A stretch of DNA of 64,000 nt from Oleiagrimonas sp963747595 (GTDB lineage: Bacteria; Pseudomonadota; Gammaproteobacteria; Xanthomonadales; Rhodanobacteraceae). Location of the stretch: positions 372,001 to 436,000 of the forward strand of contig CAVVFO010000002.1 in NCBI GenBank assembly GCA_963747595.1, written 5' to 3'. The position numbers and the translations under genes were made by a program. The notes under the pieces are model-generated. The model worked only from the letters and a program-made list of their open reading frames with translations. It was not told where the DNA came from and ran no database searches. This document shows, piece by piece, positions 46,784 through 55,818 of this stretch; the stretch's first letter is position 1, and every line of letters starts with the position of its first letter.

Positions 46784-47139
46784 GCGCCGGTTCCGACAAT
46801 GGCCACGCCCAGGGTCACCAGCACGATGCCGAGGACGCGCAGGCGGGTGAAGCGCTCGCGAAACAGGATGCGTCCGGCCACCATGATGACGACGATATTG
46901 ATCGATCCCAGCAACACCCCGCGGCTCAGCGGCACCAGTGACAGGAACGCTGTCCACAGCAGGAACTCGAACACATAGCAGGCGCCACCCAGCCATATCC
47001 ACGGTCGCGCCAGCATGTGGCGCCAGCGCGCCATGCCATCGCCCGCATGCGGATCACCAGCGGCTGCCTTGAAGGCCAGCTGGCCGACTGTATCGAGCAG
47101 TACCGTACCTGACCACAGCAGTGCGACCACGGTGTTCAT
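46780..47139 (-). CDS. SMR/EamA-like small membrane protein (ArnE-like), partner 1
   Basis: This 119-residue protein has four helices: residues 1-20, a Trp-rich middle and a C-terminal VLGIVLVTLGVAIVG. The ATG at 47139 was chosen because residues before it lack the family pattern. It starts 32 bp after the hydrolase stop and overlaps its partner by four bases. Together they could form an antiparallel heterodimeric transporter as ArnE/F do; the substrate is unknown. Confidence 0.75.
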   Translation of the reverse strand: MNTVVALLWSGTVLLDTVGQLAFKAAAGDPHAGDGMARWRHMLARPWIWLGGACYVFEFLLWTAFLSLVPLSRGVLLGSINIVVIMVAGRILFRERFTRLRVLGIVLVTLGVAIVGTGA

Positions 47140-47170
47140 GCGATGCGCAGGTGGTCGGCGGCACTGTTGC

Positions 47171-48007
47171 TCACGCTGCGTCCGCCATGTCCGCGGTGTC
47201 ATCCGCGATGGCCGCAAAGAAATTCCTGGCAGCAGCAATCAAAGTGCGCCGTTCACGGTCGATGGTGATCATGTGGTAGCTGTCATCGAGCAACAACAGT
47301 TCCACGGGACCGCGCACATTGTCGTGCACCAGACGTGCGTTCCACAGCGTGGCCACATCGTCGTTGCTGGCGTGAGCGACCAGGCACGGCGCGGTGACCG
47401 CGGCCAGGTCCCGGCGTACGCGACGCGCCAGGAGATGCAGGTCGGCCAGCGAATGCCACGGGTTGCCGGGCAGGCCGGCAATGGTGCTGTCGCCGCTGTT
47501 CATGGCGGCGCTGACATGGGCACGCAGCCGCTCATCACGCAGCCCATACGGCGGCTGCTCCAGGAATATGCGGCGGCGACCGATGCCCAGTCGCTTGACC
47601 AGCGGCAGCATGAAGGAAAGCCGGCCGATCCGCGGAATTGCCCACCCGTCGTAACGGAACGTGGCCCCCAGCACGCCGACCCCGTCGACCCAGTCGGGCC
47701 GCTGTTGCGCCAGGCGCAATGCCAGCAGGGCCCCCATGGAGAGACCGGCCACGAAAAGATGGTCGACATGCCGACGCAGTTCCTCCGCAGCGGCTTCCAC
47801 GCTCGCGTACCAGTCGTTCCAGTCAGTTGCCAGAAGGTCGTCATCGCTACCGCAATGACCGGCCAGCTGCATGCCCTTGACGGTGAACCCGGCGTTGTTC
47901 AGGCCCTTGCCGAATAGCCGCATCTCTGCCGGCGTCCCGGTCAGGCCGTGGATCAGCAGGATACCGCGGCGGTCTCCCTCGAGCAGAAATTCAACGTTCT
48001 TGATCAT
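47171..48007 (-). CDS. Alpha/beta hydrolase (carboxylesterase-like)
   Basis: This 278-residue serine hydrolase has the oxyanion motif LLIHGLTGTPAEMR and the nucleophile elbow GLSMG (Ser90). A catalytic His lies in LLDDSYHMITID, and an Asp near HASNDDVA. It resembles monoacylglycerol lipase or Est30-type esterases. It is in the middle of the exporter operon, so it may trim or release a lipid or ester intermediate. ATG 48007 was preferred to GTG 48040; neither has a clear ribosome site. Confidence 0.85.
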   Translation of the reverse strand: MIKNVEFLLEGDRRGILLIHGLTGTPAEMRLFGKGLNNAGFTVKGMQLAGHCGSDDDLLATDWNDWYASVEAAAEELRRHVDHLFVAGLSMGALLALRLAQQRPDWVDGVGVLGATFRYDGWAIPRIGRLSFMLPLVKRLGIGRRRIFLEQPPYGLRDERLRAHVSAAMNSGDSTIAGLPGNPWHSLADLHLLARRVRRDLAAVTAPCLVAHASNDDVATLWNARLVHDNVRGPVELLLLDDSYHMITIDRERRTLIAAARNFFAAIADDTADMADAA

Positions 48008-48075
48008 GGGCGCTTGGGGTGGGCATTCGGCGGCGGGCACATGGCTACATCACGACACACTGCCGCCCCGTGGTT

Positions 48076-49029
48076 TCAGGAACCTTTCGCGGGATGGGGG
48101 CCGGCTGTGGTGGCGAGGATGCGCACCAGAACCAGCTGCCCGATACGCACCGATACGGGCTTGTCGAATGTCAACACGCATTGCACGGTGCGTGTTCCGG
48201 CGCTGAGGGCAGGATTGTCCTGCAGCCGGGAACGGCTGAAGATGTCACCCACGCGCAGCACGTGCGCCGTGCCCAGCACCTGCTGATGGTTGCTGTCCAG
48301 CACGACCTCGGCGCGCATGCCCTTGTGCACCGCCTCGACATATTCCTGGTTGAGCTCGGCACGAATGATGCGTGCACGCTTCGGCATCAACTGAAACGCA
48401 GCGGCCGATTGTGCCGAAACCATGCTGCCTGGTTGTATGTGCACGCGCGTGACACGGGCGTCGAGCGGGGCCGTCAATGTGCGCAGCTGCACCTGATGCT
48501 GCGCGATGGCCAGCTGTCCGCGCGCCACGTCCAGCTGCGCCGCAGCCTCGCTGTGCATCGCCTTGAGCTGCGCGGCGTGCTGCCGGGCAGCCAGTGCATC
48601 CTGATGGGCCCCCGCACCCTCCCTGGCGGCGCGTTCCAGCGTGCTGGCATTTTTGTGCGCCGCCCGGGCACGATCCTGCAGGACGGCCGCATGTGCCTTG
48701 GCTTGCGCAACCTGTGCCTGGGCAATGGTCAGATTCGCTCGCGCCGCCGTGGCATCCAGCGTGGCCAGCGTCTGTCCCTTGTGTACGCTGTCACCTTCGT
48801 GCACGGCCACGCTGCTTACGGTGCCACTGGCGCGTGCGTGGAGCTCGAGGAGGCCACCTTCGATGTCGACGCGTCCACGCGCCACTGCCACATAATGCGC
48901 CCGGGCTGTGGCCTTCCGGGCGCCAGTGGCACTGGACGCAGCGTGATCGGTGCCGGTGCAGGCGCTCAACGCCAACAGCGCCAGCAGCATCATGCAAAAG
49001 GCGAAACGAACGACGTGTGTGTGCAGCAT
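48076..49029 (-). CDS. HlyD-family periplasmic adaptor lipoprotein (DevB-like)
   Basis: This 317-residue adaptor has a lipobox LSAC (Cys24), barrel-sandwich halves around a long alpha-hairpin (about 88-175, alanine-rich with repeated Ala-Gln heptads) and a terminal beta-barrel. It bridges the ABC permease and outer-membrane channel. It lies three bases after the ATPase gene and 68 bp before the hydrolase. Confidence 0.9.
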   Translation of the reverse strand: MLHTHVVRFAFCMMLLALLALSACTGTDHAASSATGARKATARAHYVAVARGRVDIEGGLLELHARASGTVSSVAVHEGDSVHKGQTLATLDATAARANLTIAQAQVAQAKAHAAVLQDRARAAHKNASTLERAAREGAGAHQDALAARQHAAQLKAMHSEAAAQLDVARGQLAIAQHQVQLRTLTAPLDARVTRVHIQPGSMVSAQSAAAFQLMPKRARIIRAELNQEYVEAVHKGMRAEVVLDSNHQQVLGTAHVLRVGDIFSRSRLQDNPALSAGTRTVQCVLTFDKPVSVRIGQLVLVRILATTAGPHPAKGS

Positions 49030-49032
49030 GAC

Positions 49033-49782
49033 TCAGGTAACCTTGTCGGGTGTGTTGGTGCGCGTGGATGGCGCGCGCACGTCATCGAGAATGCGGCCGT
49101 CCTCCATGGTCAGCACGCGGTCCGCGTGGCTGATCAGGCGCGGATCATGACTGACGCACAGCACCGTGGTGCCATGGCGCCGGGCGATACGATGCAGCAA
49201 ATCGATCACGATCTGGCCGTTGGCAGCGTCCAGCGAACTGGTTGGCTCATCGGCAAATAAAAGCGCCGGCGATTTGGCCAGGGCACGCGCGATCGCCACG
49301 CGCTGCTTCTCGCCGCCGGAAAGGGCCGCAGGTCGCAGGTCGCGACGCGATGCCATGCCCACTTCCTGCAATGATGCATCGGCGCGTTGATCGATTTCCT
49401 CGGCGCCCATTCCCAGATATTGCAGCGGCAGTTGCACCTGCTCGCGTGCGGTCAACGCAGGGAAAAGGTTGAACCCCTGGAAGACGAATCCGGTATGCAG
49501 CAAGCGGAAGCGCTCCAGGTGGCGCGTGTCCATGCCGTTCAGATGCTCGGACAGGGCATGGACGTGACCATGATCCACGGGCTGCAGCCCGCTCAGGATC
49601 GAGAGCAGTGTGCTCTTGCCGCAGCCGGACGGGCCCGAAATCAGCGTGAGTTCGTGCGCGTCGATACGGACCGACAAATGATCGATCACACGCGTCCTGA
49701 CCCGTCCGGACAGGAACGATTTGCCGATGTCCTCGGCAATCAGCGTGGTGCTGCGTTCAGTGCTTGGCTGCCGCTCGGACAT
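49033..49782 (-). CDS. ABC transporter ATP-binding protein (DevA/LolD type)
   Basis: This 249-residue ATPase has Walker A GPSGCGKST (50-58), Q-loop in TGFVFQGFNLF, signature LSGGEKQR and Walker B ALLFADEPTSSLD. This is the LolD/MacB/DevA subfamily that powers envelope transport with FtsX-like permeases. It lies four bases after the permease and three bases before the adaptor. Confidence 0.96.
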   Translation of the reverse strand: MSERQPSTERSTTLIAEDIGKSFLSGRVRTRVIDHLSVRIDAHELTLISGPSGCGKSTLLSILSGLQPVDHGHVHALSEHLNGMDTRHLERFRLLHTGFVFQGFNLFPALTAREQVQLPLQYLGMGAEEIDQRADASLQEVGMASRRDLRPAALSGGEKQRVAIARALAKSPALLFADEPTSSLDAANGQIVIDLLHRIARRHGTTVLCVSHDPRLISHADRVLTMEDGRILDDVRAPSTRTNTPDKVT

Positions 49783-49786
49783 CGGG

Positions 49787-50923
49787 TTACCTCAACAGCG
49801 TCGCTGGATCGGCGCGTTGCATGCTGCGCATGGCGGTCAGGCCGGACAGGCCGACCAGCACCATCACCACGCCGAGGCAGATCAGCATCACCGTGGCGTT
49901 CATCACGACCGGGACGCTCTGTGCCCGCGCAAGATAGATCAGCAACGCGCTGAGAATGCTTGCCCCCACGAGGCCGCAACTGCCCACCCAGAATGCCTGT
50001 TCAAGCACCACTTTGCGTAGCGCGCCTTTGCCCACACCCAACGCATTCAATGTGGCGTATTCGTTGATCGAAGCCACCACCGCGGCCATCAATGCCTGGC
50101 TGGTGATGATGATACCGACCAGAAGGACGATGCCGGCCAGAAACAGCACACCCGCGCCGGCGCCGGTATCGAACAGCCAAAACAGCACCGAGCGTCGCGC
50201 AAAGCGTGTCGCCGTCCATACCTGATACGGCCCGAATCCGCTGTGTCCGCGCAACTGCCGGGCGACAGCATCCGCGCTGGCTCCATGGCGCAACCGTGCC
50301 ACAAGATAGGTGGGGCGCTGGCCGTCGCTGCTGTCGGCGTCCAGCGTATGCGCAGTCTGCAACGACGTCAGCACATTGACACCACCGAGCGCGCGCAGGC
50401 CATGCGTCGTCCCCACCACGCGCACCAGATGGCCGTTGATGCTGGCCGTTCCGCCGACCTTCACGCCCAGTTTGCCCAAGTCGGCCGGGTCCACCACCAC
50501 CGCTTCAGGTTCGGCCAGCCGCGCGCGCAATGTGGCGGGCAGGACCTGCGAAAACATCATGGCGTCCGGCCGTGTGCTGATGCCCGAGATATACACCGAT
50601 ACACCGCCGGTACCATGACGGCCGTGCCAGTCGCCATCGAGCAGAAGAAACGGCTCCACCTGACGCACCGCGGGATGCATGTTCAGCAGCGCACTCACAT
50701 CCGGATCGATGGAGCGCCCCTGGTCCACGCTCTGCGTGCCGGGGTAACCGACCCACAGATCCGCATCCGACTGTGACACGTAGACCGCCGCGCCACCGAA
50801 GATCCCCAGTACGAGGGCGGCCTGCAGCAACTGCAGGAGCGTGGCAAAACCCACGGCGAGCACGGCTGGCAAAAACCGGCGCCATTCGTAGACCAGCGTC
50901 TTGCGTGCCAGAGAAACGGTCAT
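49787..50923 (-). CDS. FtsX-like ABC permease (DevC-like)
   Basis: This 378-residue permease has one N-terminal helix, a large periplasmic domain (about 40-240), then three helices; MSIxEYATLNALG-type C-terminal features (INEYATLNALGVGKGALRK) are characteristic. The nearest relatives are the DevC and MacB/LolC groups that push glycolipids or antibiotics through a tripartite pump. Its start overlaps the channel stop by 4 bp. Confidence 0.9.
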   Translation of the reverse strand: MTVSLARKTLVYEWRRFLPAVLAVGFATLLQLLQAALVLGIFGGAAVYVSQSDADLWVGYPGTQSVDQGRSIDPDVSALLNMHPAVRQVEPFLLLDGDWHGRHGTGGVSVYISGISTRPDAMMFSQVLPATLRARLAEPEAVVVDPADLGKLGVKVGGTASINGHLVRVVGTTHGLRALGGVNVLTSLQTAHTLDADSSDGQRPTYLVARLRHGASADAVARQLRGHSGFGPYQVWTATRFARRSVLFWLFDTGAGAGVLFLAGIVLLVGIIITSQALMAAVVASINEYATLNALGVGKGALRKVVLEQAFWVGSCGLVGASILSALLIYLARAQSVPVVMNATVMLICLGVVMVLVGLSGLTAMRSMQRADPATLLR

Positions 50924-52356
50924 GGGTCGGCGCTCTTGCTGTCACCAGTGCTGCCGGCGACCCTTTTCCCGAGGGTAGCGTTGCTGGCGCCGCCAAGGGC
51001 TTTGTACAGCGCCACGTAGGCGATGGCGTGATGTTCCCTGGCTTCGATCAACCTGATGTGGGCCTGATCGCGCACGGTGATCGACTGGATGCGCTGCATG
51101 GGGCTGTCCAGACCCAGGCGCTGTCGCTTCGCAGCATGGCTGGCCGCGTGTTCGAGCGCCAGCCATGCGGTCCTGCGCGCGGTTTCCTGTTGCCGCGTGC
51201 TCTTGAGGGCGTCCAGCGCGGTCTCCACGTCTGCGGCGCCCTGGAGCACTGCCTTGCGATAGTCCATGACTGCCGCTTTCAGCAGATGCCGTTTTGATTC
51301 GGCGCGGGATTTGCGCAGTCCCCAGTCGAACAGCGGTATATCGATGAGGGGGCCAAACGACCCGATCGCGCTGGTGCTGTCCTTGTGATAGCTGGCCAAG
51401 TCGGTGGACGCGACGATGGAACCGCCCAGACCAACGCTGGGATACATGTCGGCGCGAGCCAGTCCCAGTTCACCAGCGTCGCGGATGACGCGCGATTCGG
51501 CCAGCGCGATGCCGGGCCGACTGCGCAACAGATCAGCGGGAATGGCCACGGGTGCGGCTGTCCCGAGCGCCGGCAGTGGGGCCGTCTGCAACCAGGCCGG
51601 ATCCGGTTCGGCTTGCCCCAGCAGCAATGCCAGCTGCTGGGCGGCGGCTTGGGCGGCGTGGTGCGCTTGTATCTCTTGCACCCTGGTATCGGCCACGTGG
51701 GCCTGCAGCGGACCCGTGTCAGCGGAAGAAGCCAGTCCCAGCTTCAGGCGCACGTGCAGCAGTGACAACCGGTGCTGCTGTGCCCGGACAATATGTTCGA
51801 GGATCCGGGCACGCTGTAGCGCGGCATGCAGATTGACCCAGTCACGCGCCACCTCGGCCACCAGAGACACGCGCGCTTGCCGCAGATGGGTTTGCGCCTC
51901 CATCAGATGGCCGCGTTCGGCCTGTGCCGTTGCCCTGGCGCGACCGAACAGCCCCAGCTCCCAGCGTGCGTCGAACCCGATGATGAAATACGAGGCACTG
52001 GCGTCCGGATCGATGGGGTCGTCGGTCTTGATTCGCAAAGATGGCAGGAAGGGGGCACTTCGGCGCGCATATATGGCGCGCGCCGCGCGCAGCCGCTCTC
52101 TGGCTGCCCCGACGTCAAGGTTGGAGGCCAGGGCCTGGTCGATCAGGTGATTGAGTCCGGGCGCATGGAAGGCATGCCACCAATCCCGATAATCGGGGGC
52201 TGGCCTCTTTGCCGCATCCAGTGCGTGCGCCCAGTGGGCGGGGAGGGCGACGTGCGTCTTAGGCACGGGTACCGAAGCACACCCGCCCAGCGCGCCCAGC
52301 AGGCCAACGCACACCAGCATCGTGGCGGAGAAGCGAACGATTCCGGGCATCCTCAT
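50920..52356 (-). CDS. NodT-family outer-membrane efflux lipoprotein
   Basis: This 478-residue OEP-family channel has lipobox LGGC (Cys26) and the typical helical hairpins; LRSRPGIALAESRVIRDAGELG and the YPSVGLGGS turn are family features. It is the third component of the ABC exporter. Start overlaps the kinase stop by four bases, so export components and regulators are on the same mRNA. A separate channel for the RND pump lies at 19.9-21.3 kb. Confidence 0.93.
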   Translation of the reverse strand: MRMPGIVRFSATMLVCVGLLGALGGCASVPVPKTHVALPAHWAHALDAAKRPAPDYRDWWHAFHAPGLNHLIDQALASNLDVGAARERLRAARAIYARRSAPFLPSLRIKTDDPIDPDASASYFIIGFDARWELGLFGRARATAQAERGHLMEAQTHLRQARVSLVAEVARDWVNLHAALQRARILEHIVRAQQHRLSLLHVRLKLGLASSADTGPLQAHVADTRVQEIQAHHAAQAAAQQLALLLGQAEPDPAWLQTAPLPALGTAAPVAIPADLLRSRPGIALAESRVIRDAGELGLARADMYPSVGLGGSIVASTDLASYHKDSTSAIGSFGPLIDIPLFDWGLRKSRAESKRHLLKAAVMDYRKAVLQGAADVETALDALKSTRQQETARRTAWLALEHAASHAAKRQRLGLDSPMQRIQSITVRDQAHIRLIEAREHHAIAYVALYKALGGASNATLGKRVAGSTGDSKSADP

Positions 52357-53783
52357 GGCCTCGCAGCACCGGTGACATTGTCGCTGTCGGAGATGTCCGG
52401 CATGTATCTGCGCAACCGGATCTGCACGCTCAAGCCCCCCAGGGCGGAATGTTCGAAGGCAAGCGATCCAGCATGGGTTTGCACGATGCGCTGCACGATC
52501 GCCAGACCCAGACCGGTGCCCTCGTCATCGGATTCCGGCGCACGGAAAAAGCGCTCGCCGAGACGCGGCAACCATGCCGTGGCGACGCCGCTTCCGTCAT
52601 CGTCGACCTGAATGCACACGGTATCCCGGGACAGGACGACCAGACTGACGGTGACCGTGCCACCTCGGGGAGTATGACGGAGGGAGTTGTCGATGAGATT
52701 GTCCAGTGCCTCCTGCAGGGCTGTGCTGTCGCCAATGGTCCAGACGGGATCACGCGGCAACTCCAGCCCCAGGTCGATGCCGGCGGCAATCGCCTCGGGA
52801 ACCCGCAGGCCGACCTGTTCGGACAGTATCGCGCTGAGTTCCATGGGTGTCAGGTGAGCGGCATCGGTCGGGCGCATCTGCGCCCGAGTCAGCGCCAGTA
52901 GCTGCGTCGATGTCCGCGATACGCGCGCGGTCAGCTGTTCGATGTGGTGGAGAGCTTCCAGTGCCTGCGGGTCGCGCGCATGCTGCACTGCGCGTTCGAC
53001 CTGCAGACGCAATCCCGACAGGGGGGTGCGCAGCTGATGGGCGGCATCGGCGATGAAGCGCTCCTGCAGCTGCATCATGTCGCGCAACCGCGCAAACAGC
53101 GCGTTGATGGTGTCGATCAGGGGGAGCAGTTCCTTGGGGACATCGCTGTCGTCGATGGCGGACAGATCATGTTCGCGCCGCGCGAGACGCTGCGTCAACG
53201 GGGCAAACACGCGCAAGCCGAAACGCACCCCGAGCCATACCAGCAACAGCAGCGCTGCGGTCAGGCCCAATTCCAGCGGAATACTCAGCCACAGAATCTG
53301 TCGCGCCACCTGCCGGCGTCCGCGCACGCTCTCGCCGACCGTCACTTGCAGGATGTCGCCGGCGTCACGTGGATTGAGGATGGCCATGGATGCCAGGCGC
53401 AGGCGTTTGCGTCCCAGCATCATGTCGTACAACCGCGGCCCTTGTCCCGGCAGGATGCGACGGTTGATGGCCCCGAGGCGGGTACTGCCGCTGATCAGGC
53501 CACGCCGCGAACTGCGCACGGAGAAGTAATCGCGACCATCCGGATCGAACTGAAGAAGAAAGCGCGCCTGAGGCGATATCTTTCCGTGCTCGGAGTGCGT
53601 CTTGATCATGGTCGTCAGGGTGACGGCGTCATCGGCCAGATCGGCGTCGTGCACGCGATTGGCATATCCCAACGCCACACTGTAGGTAATGACGGCATCG
53701 ATCATCAGCAGCGCCAGCATGGGAACCAGCAGGACCAGCAACAGACGTCCCCGCAAGCTCGGGCGCTTCACGAAACGCGTCAC
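52353..53783 (-). CDS. Sensor histidine kinase (TctE/QseC-like)
   Basis: This 476-residue kinase has two membrane helices (about 13-35 and 164-187) around a periplasmic sensor, a HisKA dimer domain with His249 (DAAHQLRTPLSG), N-box DNLIDNSLRHT, and G-boxes DDGSGV and GTGLGLAIV. It partners the response regulator, which ends 22 bp before its start. The GTG at 53783 avoids a 110-bp overlap that an upstream ATG (53918) would make. The signal is unknown; position at the operon head suggests it senses the exported compound or envelope stress. Confidence 0.9.
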   Translation of the reverse strand: MTRFVKRPSLRGRLLLVLLVPMLALLMIDAVITYSVALGYANRVHDADLADDAVTLTTMIKTHSEHGKISPQARFLLQFDPDGRDYFSVRSSRRGLISGSTRLGAINRRILPGQGPRLYDMMLGRKRLRLASMAILNPRDAGDILQVTVGESVRGRRQVARQILWLSIPLELGLTAALLLLVWLGVRFGLRVFAPLTQRLARREHDLSAIDDSDVPKELLPLIDTINALFARLRDMMQLQERFIADAAHQLRTPLSGLRLQVERAVQHARDPQALEALHHIEQLTARVSRTSTQLLALTRAQMRPTDAAHLTPMELSAILSEQVGLRVPEAIAAGIDLGLELPRDPVWTIGDSTALQEALDNLIDNSLRHTPRGGTVTVSLVVLSRDTVCIQVDDDGSGVATAWLPRLGERFFRAPESDDEGTGLGLAIVQRIVQTHAGSLAFEHSALGGLSVQIRLRRYMPDISDSDNVTGAARP

Positions 53784-53805
53784 AACGGGACCGGGCGTGG
53801 ATGCA

Positions 53806-54492
53806 TCAATGTGTCCGATCCGCGAGGGGTTGCTCTTCCAGAATGTAACCGAGTCCGCGTACGGTCCGAACCGCGGCGCCGGTGTCGCGCAGCTTCTGTC
53901 GCAGACGATGCATGGCAATGTCGAGACCGTTGTCGGTCAGTTCCTGATCCCAGTCGCACAACGCTTCGATCAACTGTGCACGGCTGGTCAGGCGATGTTG
54001 ACGGACTGCCAGCGCAGACAGGAGACCGAATTCGCGGGCGGTCAGTTCCAGCACCCGATCTCCCACCCAAGCGCGCTTGGCGGCGACGTCAAGGTGCAGC
54101 GCGCCGATGGTCATTTCTGAGGCTCCATCGGCATGGCGCCGTCGAATCAGCGCGCGGATACGTGCCGCAAACTCTGCGAATGCAAACGGCTTGATCAGGT
54201 AATCATCCGCGCCCAGGTCCAGAATACGCACGCGCTCGGTAACGCTGTCGCGAGCGGTCACGATAATCACTGCCAGTGCGTTGTTGCGCTTGCGAGCCTG
54301 CTGCAGGACGCGTGCGCCGTCCATGCCGGGCAGCCCCAGGTCCAGCACCAGGAGGTCATGCTGGCCTTGCGCCAACGACTGGTCAGCCTGGGCACCATTG
54401 TCGAGCCAGTCCACGGCGTGGCCGCTTTCACGCAGACCGGCGCACAAGCCGGCGGCAATGGCGTTGTCATCTTCAACAACAAGTACACGCAT
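53806..54492 (-). CDS. OmpR-family response regulator (QseB/TctD-like)
   Basis: This 228-residue regulator has a receiver domain with phospho-Asp51 (LLVLDLGLPGMDG), Lys in LIKPFAFAE, and a C-terminal winged helix ending TVRGLGYILE. ATG 54492 was chosen since MRVLVVEDD is the standard receiver start. It forms a pair with the downstream kinase. The GT9 gene stops 32 bp before its start. Confidence 0.95.
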   Translation of the reverse strand: MRVLVVEDDNAIAAGLCAGLRESGHAVDWLDNGAQADQSLAQGQHDLLVLDLGLPGMDGARVLQQARKRNNALAVIIVTARDSVTERVRILDLGADDYLIKPFAFAEFAARIRALIRRRHADGASEMTIGALHLDVAAKRAWVGDRVLELTAREFGLLSALAVRQHRLTSRAQLIEALCDWDQELTDNGLDIAMHRLRQKLRDTGAAVRTVRGLGYILEEQPLADRTH

Positions 54493-54524
54493 GACGATTC
54501 CGGAGTGATCTGCAACAGCGCATG

Positions 54525-55679
54525 TCAAGGCGACCGCCGCCGAGTATCGCCCTGCCGCTTCTCTTGATATTGGAGACACTCGTTCAAGTGGTCCGCCACT
54601 GCATTGGCCACTTCGTCGGGGGTCGATTGCGAGGTGACAAACGCGCGCGAGCCATGTCCATATGGACCATAGAGATCAGGGTTGGTGCGCGAGAACAGAC
54701 CGTAGGTTGTCGTGCCGCTTGCCGACGCCAGGTGCATGACGCCGCAATCGGCGCTGACGAAGCATGCGCATTGCGCCGCCAGAGCCGCCATGGCGCGAAT
54801 ATCCGTGGAAAAGAACGTCGGCAGACAGCATTTGAGGGGTGACTGGCCGTAAGCGGGCAGGAACTCGATCACCCGCACGCCCGGCCGCTGCTGCCGCAAG
54901 TGGTCGAGAAAGTGCTGCCACCATTCGAGGCTGTGTCGCTTGCTCCCGGTGGCATTGGCAAACACGCCCACCACGCCGTCCGCGCTTGCCGGCTGGTGTC
55001 GCACAAGGGCCTCCAGGACGCGCCGCGCCTGCATCTCTTCTGCCTCGGTCAACCGCAACGACAGCTCGGGATAGGGACGCGACAGTCTTGCGCCGAATGG
55101 CAGGGCACGTGCCAGGGCGTCGACTGGGCGGTGCGCGAAATGTTCCTGTTGCGCCCCGGAATCAGCGTCATGGGTTTCCTGGGCGGCCAACAGATACCGC
55201 CCTCGTATCATGCCGGAAAAAATATGCCCGGACTGCGACCCGCGGCCGGCGTCGATGACCAGGTCATATCGCGTCTTGCGCAGCTCACGCAGGGTGCGCC
55301 ACAGCAGCAGCGGGTGGCGCGCCATGCGCGCGGTCAGGCAGCGTATCCGGCGCACGCGCCCGAAGCCGGAGAAAATCTCGCGTCCGGCTTCGCTGCCGAT
55401 CAGCAGGTCGACTTCCGCGCCCGGGTAGGTGGTCTCCAGTGCCGTCACCAGGGGCGTCAACAGCAGCACGTTGCCGAGACGGTGATTGGGTCGACAGATG
55501 AGAATGCGATGAATGCCAGTCAGCGGCAAGGCACCATCCATGACCTGCGCGACTTTGGCGCGGGCAATCGTGGAGCGGAAAAGGCGGCCCACCACGCGGC
55601 GGCGCAGTGATTTGCTCGATATCGACGCCATGCGTGTGGGGCGTCGGAGCGTCGAAATGCCAGCTGTGTGTGAGCTCAT
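54525..55679 (-). CDS. Glycosyltransferase family 9 (heptosyltransferase-like), second copy
   Basis: This 384-residue GT9 protein has the same signature as the 27.7-kb copy: GIHRILICRPNHRLGNVLLLTPL near residue 55, and CGVMHLASAS. The N-terminus is long and arginine-rich (about 50 residues), perhaps partly non-coding; ATG 55541 would start at MDGALPLTG. It is first in the minus-strand run with the two-component and exporter genes, 32 bp apart. The two GT9 genes bracket the accessory envelope region. Acceptor unknown. Confidence 0.87.
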   Translation of the reverse strand: MSSHTAGISTLRRPTRMASISSKSLRRRVVGRLFRSTIARAKVAQVMDGALPLTGIHRILICRPNHRLGNVLLLTPLVTALETTYPGAEVDLLIGSEAGREIFSGFGRVRRIRCLTARMARHPLLLWRTLRELRKTRYDLVIDAGRGSQSGHIFSGMIRGRYLLAAQETHDADSGAQQEHFAHRPVDALARALPFGARLSRPYPELSLRLTEAEEMQARRVLEALVRHQPASADGVVGVFANATGSKRHSLEWWQHFLDHLRQQRPGVRVIEFLPAYGQSPLKCCLPTFFSTDIRAMAALAAQCACFVSADCGVMHLASASGTTTYGLFSRTNPDLYGPYGHGSRAFVTSQSTPDEVANAVADHLNECLQYQEKRQGDTRRRSP

Positions 55680-55818
55680 GCGGCAAACCTGGAAGACCTA
55701 CGGCCATCTTAAATGATCGGCAACGCCTAAAATGGTGTCGTGAGCCCTATGGGTTGATTAACGATCGGTAAGAATAGCCACCATCGACCTGTGCTGTCGA
55801 CGGTGGACGGCTGCGGTT

